Below are positions 11,757-32,800 of a DNA stretch of 64,000 nt, one piece after another. The stretch covers positions 372,001 to 436,000 of the forward strand of contig JACATO010000629.1 in assembly GCA_018389105.1 (NCBI GenBank). Reading direction: 5' to 3'. The position numbers and the translations under genes are program-made. Each line of letters begins with the position of its first letter. The first letter of the stretch is position 1. The notes below the pieces were generated by a model. That model searched no databases and had not been told where the DNA came from. It worked only from the letters and a program-made list of their open reading frames with translations. This DNA is from Nautilus pompilius (Eukaryota > Mollusca > Cephalopoda > Nautilida > Nautilidae).

Positions 11757-13275
11757 ATATCGGCTTAGCTAGTTCATTATAACGGTATGTAAAGATCACG
11801 CCCAAGACCATGGGCTTATCTAGTCCATTATGACGGTATATAAAAATTATGCCCAAGACCATGAGCTTATCTAGTCCGTTATGACGGTATATAAAAATTA
11901 TGCCCAAGACCATGAGCTTATCTAGTCCATTATGACGGTGTATAGAAATTATGCCCAAGACCATGAGCTTATCTAGTCCATTATGACGGTATATAAAAAT
12001 TATGCCCAAGACCATGAGCTTATCTAGTCCGTTATGACGGTATATAAAAATTATGCCCAAGACCATGAGCTTATCTAGTCCATTATGACGGTGTATAGAA
12101 ATTATGCCCAAGACCATGAGCTTATCTAGTCCATTATGACGGTATATAAAAATTATGCCCAAGACCATGAGCTTATCTAGTCCGTTATGACGGTATATAA
12201 AAATTATGCCCAAGACCATGAGCTTATCTAGTCCGTTATGACGGTATATAAAAATTATGCCCAAGACCATGAGCTTATCTAGTCCGTTATGACGGTATAT
12301 AAAAATGATGCCCAAGACCATGAGCTTATCTAGTCCGTTATGACGGTATATAAAAATTATGCCCAAGACCATGAGCTTATCTAGTCCGTTATGACGGTAT
12401 ATAAAAATTATGCCCAAGACCATGAGCTTATCTAGTCCATTATGGCGGTATATAAAAATTATGCCCAAGACCATGAGCTTATCTAGTCCGTTATAACGGT
12501 ATATAAAAATTATGCCCAAGACCATGAGCTTATCTAGTCCATTATGACGGTATATAAAAATTATGCCCAAGACCATGAGCTTATCTAGTCCGTTATGACG
12601 GTATATAAAAATTATGCCCAAGACCATGAGCTTATCTAGTCAATTATGACGGTATATAAAAATTATGCCCAAGACCATGAGCTTATCTAGTCCGTTATAA
12701 CGGTATATAAAAATTATGCCCAAGACCATGAACTTATCTAGTCCATTATGGCGGTATATAAAAATTATGCCCAAGACCATGAACTTATCTAGTCCGTTAT
12801 GACGGTATATAAAAATTATGCCCAAGACCATGAACTTATCTAGTCCGTTATGACGGTGTATAAAAATTATGCCCAAGACCATGAGCTTATCTAGTCCGTT
12901 ATGACGGTGTATAGAAATTATGCCCAAGACCATGAGCTTATCTAGTCCGTTATGACGGTATATAAAAATTATGCCCAAGACCATGAGCTTATCTAGTCCG
13001 TTATGACGGTATATAAAAATTATGCCCAAGACCATGAGCTTATCTAGTCCGTTATGACGGTGTATAGAAATTATGCCCAAGACCATGAGCTTATCTAGTC
13101 CGTTATGACGGTATATAAAAATTATGCCCAAGACCATGAGCTTATCTAGTCCGTTATGACGGTGTATAAAAATTATGCCCAAGACCATGAACTTATCTAG
13201 TCCGTTATGACGGTGTATAAAAATTATGCCCAAGACCATGAGCTTATCTAGTCCGTTATGACGGTATATAAAAAA
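11757..13275 (-). repeat. 51-bp tandem repeat array, 29 full core units
   Basis: The core CCCAAGAC recurs 29 times from 11801 to 13229, always exactly 51 bp apart, with partial units at both ends and no insertion or deletion over 28 periods. Units differ by a few substitutions (ATATAAAAA or GTATAGAAA, CCGTTA or CCATTA, GAGCTT or GAACTT). Because 51 is divisible by three, the minus strand stays open in one frame as a 17-residue repeat (MVLGIIFIYRHNGLDKL) over two stretches, 11695-12627 and 12640-13239. They are separated by one variant unit whose C-to-A change makes a TGA. There is no initiator context or neighbouring exon, so I read it as a minisatellite and not a gene. Every unit carries a TATATAA-like sequence. 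Confidence 0.95.
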
Positions 13276-16022
13276 ATGGTTTGGTCTTACGTTTAAGACT
13301 GTTTTTACTTCCTTATTGTAATAAAAATCTCTTATCTGTCATCCTATAAAACAACAAAAAAAGGAGAACAGTTATTTAAAACATTGTAAATCACCAATTT
13401 TGACAAAACATTGTCAGGGGAGGAACCCGATACGTTCCCCACTTTTAATTAGTCACAGCGACGAATCACTTCTTGTTGAAGACAGGTTCTCCGCCCTTTT
13501 AGACGTGATGATGTAACCTTTCTACATTTGTTTGCAGACTGACACATTATAAATTTATGAAGTGCAAATCTCACCTGAATTTACAAGCCTTGTTTTTTTT
13601 TTTTGTTTTGTTTTGTATTCGAAACTTATAATATCTCTGCTGTTTTAAAAGGAATTTCTGAAGCAACTGACAAATGTAATGTCGAAAAAAGAACACATTT
13701 ACTACTTTTGGACCGGAGTGAACGATTTGTACATTGAGCGGGGTAAAGAAAAATTGTGCTGGCAAAATCCAAGTGGGAAAGTTCGTGTGCAATTTGTGAC
13801 ATTACCCTGACTAACGACCTATTCTTCTACAAATCTCAGTATTTGGTCCCTCCCTGTAAACCGTTCTTTATTAGCTGACTTCACCTCTGATTTCATCCAA
13901 AACATGGAATTTTTTCTTAAAATAGCAATGACGGTTTTGATTGGTCCATATCAGACATATCAAGTGCAAAATAACCAGAAATTTGTCTGTATTAAAATAA
14001 CCATGGCTCACTGAAGATGGAGCAGCTGAAACGATTCTTTTGGTATTATAAATGCACGACAGGTTGTACACAAAGGGTTAAGCAGTCGTATGTCGTTATA
14101 TAGTTATGCGTATATTAATTATATATATGACATAGTGGCATAAAGTTACCTAATTACATTTTAATACGTCCTGTCTATTTTAATTCTGTTTGCACTTTTG
14201 GTTAGGCTTACTTTCTTTCTAATTTTGCTCATTGTCATTTTTGTGATATATGTAATAATAATGGTTGTGCAATCCGGATACACCTGTTGTTTTTCTTCCA
14301 AATTAAACAGACAAATGTTGAATCCGAATTTATTTAACTCGTTTAAATTGCTTTTCTTCTTTTATTGTCGTCGTTGAATAAAACTTAAACTACAAAAGTA
14401 AATTTTAAAAATATTTCAGAAATAAGAGAGTTACTAATTCATGGGAAGTTTGCACCCATCATTAGGAGAAAGACAAGGTGGGAGATGTACATCCTTTCCT
14501 TTGTTGGTAGTTCTCGAACGATGCGGTTGAAATACTTCTTATCGCCCACCCCAGTTCAGGTAACACGGGTCTGAGAGCGAGCGAGAATAAACAATAATGA
14601 TATCAATGATTATTATTACCCAGTATGGTAATTCCCACACCACATTTCTTATTGGTTTTATGGGAAGACCCCCCCACCACACACTTCAACACTATTACAA
14701 ATACAGCTGGATTATCCCATCTCCCTCCTAGGGACAAAGCCGATGGCCGATAAGCTCGTGTTTTCTAATGCCAGGGTCGTTTGTTGTCCTCTCTCTCTGC
14801 GAGCACCGACCGCGTTCCCGTCACCACTTCGCGAGCGACCGACCCGACCGGTGATGGACGGGAGACGCTGATTGGTTGGGGACTGGATACTGCTGCCCAT
14901 ATTGTTGGACAGAGAAATGAGGACCCATTAAAGACGATATCCGCGGGGGCCGATCTTATATATATATATATATATTTTTTTTTTAAAAAAAAAAAACAAA
15001 CAACAAAAGTCTTTTTTTCAAAATTGAAACAATAATTCATAATTTATTTCTAAATTCTCATGTCCTGTCGGCTGCATCCATTTTGTTTTGAACTGACGTT
15101 TAAAATCTGCCTCTCTATGCCTTGTATTTAGACCACCTCTATTAAATTAACAAAACTATCAGGTTTTTTAGGGACCGGGCCTCAGCATCGTTCGCAGCCC
15201 TTCCACAGGGCGTTACTGGTTTTCTGTTTTTTGGGGGGGGTTACTGCTCATTAAGAGAAAAAAAAGCAGACAGAGTCCTGTCACAGAGTAAAGTCTCTCC
15301 TTGATGGAAGATTTAATAAGAAAATTTAAAATAAATTTTAAAAAAAAATGTAATCATTTACTCTCCAATGTTCTGGAAGGGGGCTTTTTATCAGTATTTC
15401 AGTTAACATGTACACAAGTGTCTTACCCATCCATGCAGCCATCATGTCATGAGTCATACTGCTATCCAGTTTTCGTGTAATCACAATCTGGATCATGTGC
15501 TTGGCAAATAGACAATGCCATTTACTCCTTTAAAAAACAAGCAGAGAAAAATTATATGTACATTTGCTTGTGTTATTGTCACTGTACAAATCTGCCAGCG
15601 TAAATTCTTAGCCCTCATAGACTTGTGGTAATATCTCGTCGTCATTGTCTGTTGTACTCACCCAGCTACTCCAAAACCATCTCTACACAATAGAACAGAT
15701 CGTTAAACTAAAAATCCCAGATGTAGCTCATTTAAAGGGTGTGTAATTTTGTGTACTGCACTTAAAAATTGTCTTTCAAAATAAATACACACATATGTAC
15801 GGAATGTTTCATAGGTGAGTAACCCCTATTTTATTCAGTGAGGTAATGCACTGATTGATGCATGACCTGTTAGCTGAAACGTTTCTAGGGCACTGGGTTG
15901 GTTGACATTGGCCCATCAACTGGCCTGCTTGGTTTCAGACCTCACACCAGTGGATTTCTCGGTCCCCCATGGGGGTGGGTGGTGGAATGAAGAATAGAAT
16001 GCACTTCTGAAAAACTTAAACA

Positions 16023-16250
16023 GTGGAGGACGACCTCAGGACTTACATAAAATATGATTTTCTACAAATTGACAAATCTCTATATCACAATTCGCTGTTC
16101 TGGTTGGAGGAAAAAGTTACAACAGTATATGAATGCAGGGCACACCAGTTTGAGCAGCTTCTCCTGCTTCAGTATCCACAAATGTCTTTCAATCAATTTG
16201 TAAATGAACATATTATTAGGGCAACTCATGAATTAAAAAAAAAAATATAG
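16023..16250 (+). CDS. Unassigned open frame, possible exon or gene fragment
   Basis: An open frame of about 75 residues with balanced, protein-like composition (FWLEEKVTTVYECRAHQFEQ, later QYPQMSFNQFVNEHIIRA), ending in lysines and a stop at a short A run. It has no ATG start. The preceding bases AAACAG at about 16018-16023 could be a splice acceptor, so it may be a terminal exon or an exapted or retroposed fragment. I do not recognise the family, and no partner exon with a fitting phase was found in the preceding 1 kb. Confidence 0.3.
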   Translation: MEDDLRTYIKYDFLQIDKSLYHNSLFWLEEKVTTVYECRAHQFEQLLLLQYPQMSFNQFVNEHIIRATHELKKKI

Positions 16251-16440
16251 TTTAATTTCTCAGGTCATCATTTATATATTTAACGTATCACATATGTACA
16301 TATTGATAATTAGCTAATTTTTCATAGTGTCCAATCAAATACAAAATACAATAAAATACCTATATTTATAGTATTACCTTTCTCAAGTTTAAAATATTCA
16401 TGTGGTTTTTCATCCAGAACTTTCACAAAGCCAGTCTATG

Positions 16441-16490
16441 GGGGCATAACTCTGTTTGACTAAGAACGAATTGACACAGAGTTATACCCC
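16441..16490. repeat. 15-bp inverted repeat, possible short mobile element end
   Basis: GGGGCATAACTCTGT (16441-16455) and ACAGAGTTATACCCC (16476-16490) are inverted with one mismatch and a 20-nt loop. From memory, very similar sequence is dispersed in mollusc genomes; this recollection is unverified. Confidence 0.5.
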
Positions 16491-16599
16491 ATTAATTGCT
16501 TTTTCTATTAAGCATGTTACTTTTACAATTTGTTAAAGTAATAAACAGGGAGTAAATTAACGTCTGAAGAACAAAATGAAAGAATTTACAAACATAACT

Positions 16600-16900
16600 G
16601 TAACCTAGTTAGTTCACTGGACTTTTAAAAGTCAAGATCCAGAGTTCATATCCAAGTCAGAATCACCTTGATCTATCAAACTTTCCTAGGATGGTTTTCT
16701 GCTCACTATTTTTCTCTTAGCTAGTGATCAGTCATGTGGGTCTCTGTCATGTCTAAAAACAGAGATTGAGTAGAGATTTTTCTGCTGAGGTAAGCATAAC
16801 CTCTTCCAATCTGGATTAGGGCCCATCTGTGGAAGGAGACATGATCCCCATGCCCCTCATCTCCTGTGCAAGGGGGGAGGGGAGAACTGCTTATCTAGAA
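16600..16900 (+). mobile_element. SINE-like repeat with tRNA-Lys-like head
   Basis: Positions about 16611-16652 resemble the anticodon arm to B-box part of tRNA-Lys: CACTGGACTTTTAAAAGT, then a GATCCAGAGTTCATATCC B-box-like stretch. The acceptor stem is not conserved, so this is not a tRNA gene. The downstream border is approximate. Confidence 0.45.
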
Positions 16901-19592
16901 GAAACCATAACCACGAGCTGTCATTTGAAACTTGAAAAGCCTTTGCAGTTGAAATTAGTTTTTATTTTTCTCACATTAACCACAGTGCAAAGACCATAAA
17001 CGTAATGTTTGGTGAAATTACAATTTTTAAAGCCAACAAAAAATTTCCTCTTGCAAATTATTGTAATTCACTTCAGTATCTTAACCCTAAGCTATTAAAG
17101 TATCATAACTGCAAAAGGATGCTCTATCAAAATTTTTTTCCCATAATGCATTTCTGATTCCCCAAAGATGAAGATCAGCAAATCAGATCAGGTAAAGGAG
17201 CTGAAAAATACCAGCCATTATTAAGCATCACACTGTCCTTTCACAACCTATAGTTTCTTACTTTTTGTTACAATGTGCATTTAAGTCACAAGTAATTCAC
17301 AAAATGACTGTGAGCAAACATTTGCACAGTCAACAGAGTACAACAAAAAAGTCAATGAACAGATGGCTAGAACTTTCCGTGACCAGTCAGTCCATTTGTT
17401 TTTGCTAATAGTGTAGAGTTTATGGGATTTTCTCCAAATATCTGGTCCTTGCATGATAATCTAGTGATCCCACTTTGTAGGTATCAAGACACCTGTGCAT
17501 GCAGATGTTGACTGATATTTTAACATTGTGCAGTCACAATGAAAGTCATTTGTTGCTGATCTAAAAAGGTGAATGCATTATCTATTGGAATTTCAAGCCA
17601 TAATAGTGGATGACATCATTCATGTCTTACAGCTGCTGATTTTACTGTAGCATCAGCCAACCCAACAGTGGAGAAAATCCACTAGATCATCATCAGGATG
17701 TGCATGTTTTTTGGCTTCTATGAATTTGCATACTGATCCATATTTAAATCTCTGGCATCTTAATAGTGCCGTGATATAAGGACTTCTACCACAATTTCAG
17801 CCAGTTTATTAAAGTTTTAACATCAGGTTATTTATCAATGAATTTCTTATGATCCCATGCTCAGGTTTCAGGCTTAGCCAAGTGAATTTTATTATTGGCG
17901 AATGTAACTAATACGTTCAAACAATAAAAGGGTTTATCACCGAAATTCAATTGACCCAGTGCAATGTTGATGAGGAACTAGAATAGTAACTTTGATTATG
18001 GCAGTCTGTCACCAATGCTTCAACAGACTGGTTACAAGAGAGTTCTACTATTTTCGTACTTTCCCGAAGCCAAAGTCATCCATTCATACACAATTCCAGC
18101 TAAAGATAAAACAGGTTATTTTTAAACTGAGAATTCACTATTATGCAACTTAAAGTGTAGCTGCCTGTCAATTTATATTAAAAATGTCAAAATAATACAA
18201 TACAGGAACCAAAGTATACAGTAAAGTTGTCTAAATTTTCTTTTAAGACATAAGAAAGTCTGATAATATCTGAGCCTATATTTACAGAAGCATTTGATTA
18301 AATGCTGTGATTTGAAATCTTCATTTTTTTTGTTTTCAGTGGGATTTTAAGTACACAAACTTTTGTAGGTAAATATTCTTTGCCAACTGTTACTCAGGAC
18401 CAATAATCTAACTGCTAGATAAATACAATAGGCACTACACCTTTAAATTTTAATTACACAACAGATTTTTTTCAGTGCCTTGCAACAGGATTAGTAAGTG
18501 TTGACTTCACACAATCACAATTACCTTTTATATTGACATATTACAACCAGCATTTCATAAGATATAAACAACTATAGAAAGTCTTTCAGAAGTTCTCTGG
18601 TACATTTTTATTAAGATTATAAATGAAAAAAAAAAAAAAAGCAAAACAGTAGCTTTTTTTTAATGTAGGCTGGCTATCTATCACATGGGTGACTAGAAGA
18701 GAGGTTGTAAATAGTCACAAAATAGCCATTTAAAAAAAATATATATATATATATTCTAAAGGGTGAGGTTTCTTCCCAACCTATCAATACTTTGAGAAGG
18801 GCGTTTACCAATATAAACAGATGAGGATGGAATATATAGAATATTCAGGTTCAACAATTATGGAAATTATACACAGTGGTTAAAAAGTCATTCTCTGTCT
18901 AAAGAATATTTTATCTTTATTTCTAATGGTGATAAAAACAAAAACATGAGAACTCAAGTTGTTTTAGGTGTGGCCAAACATGGTGCAACAGTTGACCATT
19001 GTACAGGCAACGTCCCACAGAATGTTCTTGCTCACTGGGGAAATTGTGTTGATAAGGCAGAAGTTCATGTTGAAACGTAATTGTAATCAGGGTAAATGGT
19101 ATATAATTATATTTAAAGTAGCACTAGAACAAAACTGAAAAATTTTTAAAGCAGGGAATGATTTTTCAATGAGAGAGATGAAAACAAAGTTCCATTTTAG
19201 AATCAGTTAGCTGACAATAATGCCCACAACACAAAATGCAGCAGAAAGATTCCCTAGTTGTTTAACACTGCACAGGTTCATCAGGAACTCCATTCCAAAT
19301 AAAAGTACAATGTGCTGCTGCTGCTGCTCCTGAATTAGACTGTTTTGTCAGCAAATATAGAAAGACATTTGAGGAAATTTGCTCAATGGCTAGAGCCCTC
19401 CGGCATACAGTGCACATAAGAAATGGAGATGAAGAAAAGCTCGTCCTGTGCAGCAGTTTCAAAAAAACATCATTTAAGTCACATTATTTCTACACGTACA
19501 ATTCCACAGATAGCCCCAAAAATTGCATAAAGGATAACAATATACCAAGAAATAAATTTTCACAAGAATTTTGTTTGAATTTTTAAAAAAAA

Positions 19593-29558
<9,966 letters not shown>

Positions 29559-29864
29559 CCCACCCAACAACCGAGACGACTACTACTAGAAGCATGTGGT
29601 TCCGAACGAACGAGAACACGATCGGCTTTAGTCGTGAGCGTTCGGCACTTTCCGGGTAACTTCGGAAATGGCAAAAAAAAAAAAAAACAGAACTTCCGCC
29701 CTCTCGCATTTTAGTTTAAGTAATCTCCGGAAGTAGCTGACCCCTTCTGATGATCTAATAACAATAACTAAAATGGATTTGATGTCATATTCTAGATTTA
29801 GTCGGGGGCCGGAAACGCGCGGAGGACGACGTCGGCTCCCGGAGGGGGTTTTTGACGTGTAAAA
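29559..29864. promoter_or_regulatory. Bidirectional promoter between ACAT2 and PPIL4
   Basis: The two start codons face away from each other, with 306 bp between them. The interval is CpG-rich in part and carries an ETS-type CCGGAAGT (29727-29734), its complement ACTTCCG (29692-29698), further GGAA/TTCC cores, and a TGACGT half-CRE (29853-29858). There is no TATA box near either start. This layout is typical of housekeeping gene pairs; co-regulation is inferred. Confidence 0.7.
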
Positions 29865-32800
29865 ATGGCGGTTATTTTAGAGACGTCCTTGGGCGACATC
29901 ACCATCGATCTGTATACGGAGGAGCGACCGCGATGTAAGTTGTGATCGAAAGCGGAATCGGCGCCTGTCGCATAGCGACGACAGGTGTGCGCATTCTGGA
30001 AAGTCTAAAGGCTTCTGTCTGTGTCTGTTTTATTAATGTCCTCCCTGTACACACACAGCACACACAGAGTCCGTCATTTCATATCTAATCCTGATAAGAA
30101 GATTCATAGCGAAACCGGTCGTCGAGGCCGTAAGTTGTTGCCTAATGGACTGTTAAGCCGGAATTCGAATCCCGATCGGTACTGTCTCGGTTTGGTATAC
30201 TTCCGTGGCATGGCTTCCGCTCCGCCCACGTGGGTTTCCTCCCACATCTAAAGATGTAGGCGGGGGGGTGTGACAGAGAGATGAGGGAGGGGGGGAGGTC
30301 CAGGAAGCCACCGGCACCGATCGTTCTCATCTGTATTTGAAGTGATTCCTTTGACAGTATTACACTCAATGGCTGACCTATTAACCAACCAACGTCAGTA
30401 CAACTTACAAATGCAGAATTAAAGAGCAACTTCATTTCCAAGTCATCCACCCCTGTTTAGTGTATTAGTGACATAGTGACTTTTAATCTGCATTTACACC
30501 TCCTGGCTGTAAATAATGAATTCTGGAAGAGACAGTCTTGGTGGTTGTGGTGGCATTATCCAAGAGCATCTCGGTTCTATATATATATATATATATAAGA
30601 AAAGATAGTAGATGTATGCAATTTGTGAGAACTAAAACTTTTCCTTTATCGGTACCAGGCTGTACATTAGATATCATTGTTTGAACAATAGAAGGCAGCT
30701 ATTGTTTCAGTTTGAAAAATAATGCTATATATTGTTTTTTTTTTTTTTAAATGTTTTGTAGTTCTAGAACAGCGGCTGGAAAACAGTGGATTAACTTTTG
30801 CTATAATAAACCCTGTGTTTAGCTGATCATTTTTTCAGAGATTTACTGATTTCTCATCAGACAAAATTTGGTAAACTGTTAGAATCGTAACCACCATATT
30901 TGGCAGCTGGGCATCGTTCTTTATACGTGCTTGGAGTAGATTGGTTAAGAATTGGTATAAATGACTTTCTCATACTATTAGTTACCAGTTTTATTAAGAT
31001 TTTTTTTCAATTTATGTGTCCAAAAGATTATAATTTTTCACATTTGATTTAACAATGGTTTTAGCTATGAAAGCTGCAGAATCAGTTTTTATATTTGCGC
31101 TTCATTATTTCTACTACTGTAAATCATCTGACCATTTAAAATAGCTTGATTTGATATCATCCATTAACAACTGACTTTTGTGAAATTTCAGGTTGTTTGA
31201 ATTTTCTTAAGCTATGCAAAGTCAAGTACTACAATTACTGTTTATTCCATTCAGTTCAGGTAAGTAATAAAAAAAAACAAAATGGCTATAAATTCAATAA
31301 ATAGATTTATTGTGTGTGTGTATATATTTTGTAAAAGTCTGGAGAATCAAATATAACAAAATTAACGATTTGTACATTATATAATTCTCTCTGCACACCA
31401 CTACTACTACTACTATTATTATTTCTTAATTCAACTGCAGAAAAGTTGGCTATGATAGTCAGAACATTTAAAATATTTTTTTTTTAACGTACGAAATTGA
31501 TCAAGAAAACATTTTATTAATTAACCCGTCATAATTATTAGTGCTGGAAGCCATTGATTTAAGACTAAAAGACAAGATGGACTCTAATACTTGTTTAGTA
31601 GGTCTTGAAAACTATTTTGTTTCTGTTGCTAATGTTGAGTGAAACTTTGATAATCCATGGCTTTTGCAAGCGCAATAAACTGAGAGTGCTACTGTGAGCA
31701 TGTTTAATTTTGTAGGATTTAAGTTGTCTAGTGCCTCATTTTGTGTGTGTGTGGGAAGTGGGAATATTATGTGAAGCATAGTTGTAGGCTATCACTAATT
31801 CCTATTTTTGTACCACATTTTGGCTTATCACTATTGCGCAAGTCAATAGAAACATCAAGGATTAGTGGGATCAATTGTATTTATCTCACTATGCGTAAGA
31901 TCCCCCCCACCCATATGCTAATTAGTTTCTGAACTTTGGAAAACTTAACATGACAAATAATTTATCCGCAAAAAACTTTAATTGGTAGTAGGAAATGCAT
32001 CACATTTAAAAAGAAGTTGCAAATGAAGAATATCACGAAAGGAAAGATGGTTATTTAATTAGTTGACTACTCTAATAATAAACAAAAGTAAATGCATTCA
32101 TGTGTAGTTCATCTCTCTTTGTTAAAATAATTATTAATATTTTCTTTCTTAAGTTAAAATAAAATGTTAAGATAGGTATACCGCCTTGTTTTTCTGTGAT
32201 GATAATGTCATATATATGTATTATAAAAAAAATACATTTTGTGGAAAAATCTGAAACATGAAATCCAAAAAAAATTATCTCCACAATATAAAGTTTTTAC
32301 AGTATATTTACATCTGCCTGGAATTGATGATTACTGGCAAATAACCAGTTTGTTTAGGAACATTTGTCCAGTTTTTCAAAAGGAATTGGCCAGGTGCATC
32401 CAACTTTTGAACAATTCAGTATTACTAAGACTGAATAAACACTGTATAAGTGACATTTTTTAGCTAGTGAAATTTAATACAAAGACACTGGTGTTTATCC
32501 CTTTTTTTTTCTTTTTTTTTAAAATCACTTTAGTTCATTTTCTGGTTTTAAAACACTACATATTATCTCTGAAAACGTTTATAACTGGAACTGGTATGGT
32601 GGAGAGCAAAGTTGTTGATAGTTCGACAATCTTGAATGCTTGTAATATAATAGGTTATAATCTCAAATCTTTGTGTGTGTTTTTTTTTTTAATATTAAAA
32701 AAAAATTGTGTTTATTTTGAGATCTATAGATGAAAATAAATGTGTTGCAGCACATTGATCTATTACGTTTGACGTTCACTACCAAATGGTTTGAGATTAA

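Larger units (their letters stand above)
13276..19592. other. Intergenic / distal 3' flank of ACAT2-like gene
   Basis: No gene was rebuilt. The region holds a CpG-rich patch (14740-14960), a (TA)n plus T run (14958-14984), an unassigned 76-codon open frame (16023-16250), a 15-bp inverted repeat (16441-16490) and a tRNA-headed SINE-like repeat (about 16600-16900). The part nearest 19592 is probably the 3' UTR of the ACAT2-like gene, but its polyadenylation site is not fixed. Confidence 0.45.

Noticed and set aside
11695..12627. 310-codon minus-strand gene
   Set aside because: The frame exists only because the repeat period is a multiple of three; no initiator context, exon or domain supports a protein.
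11757..13275. CRISPR-like array
   Set aside because: The whole 51-bp unit repeats head to tail with no unique spacers, and the context is eukaryotic.
14765..15040. Minus-strand 91-codon and plus-strand 84-codon frames
   Set aside because: They run through (TA)n and poly-A/T tracts and have no recognisable domain.
30160..30180. tRNA gene
   Set aside because: B-box-like sequence is present, but no full cloverleaf or acceptor stem pairing was found; it fits a SINE head.
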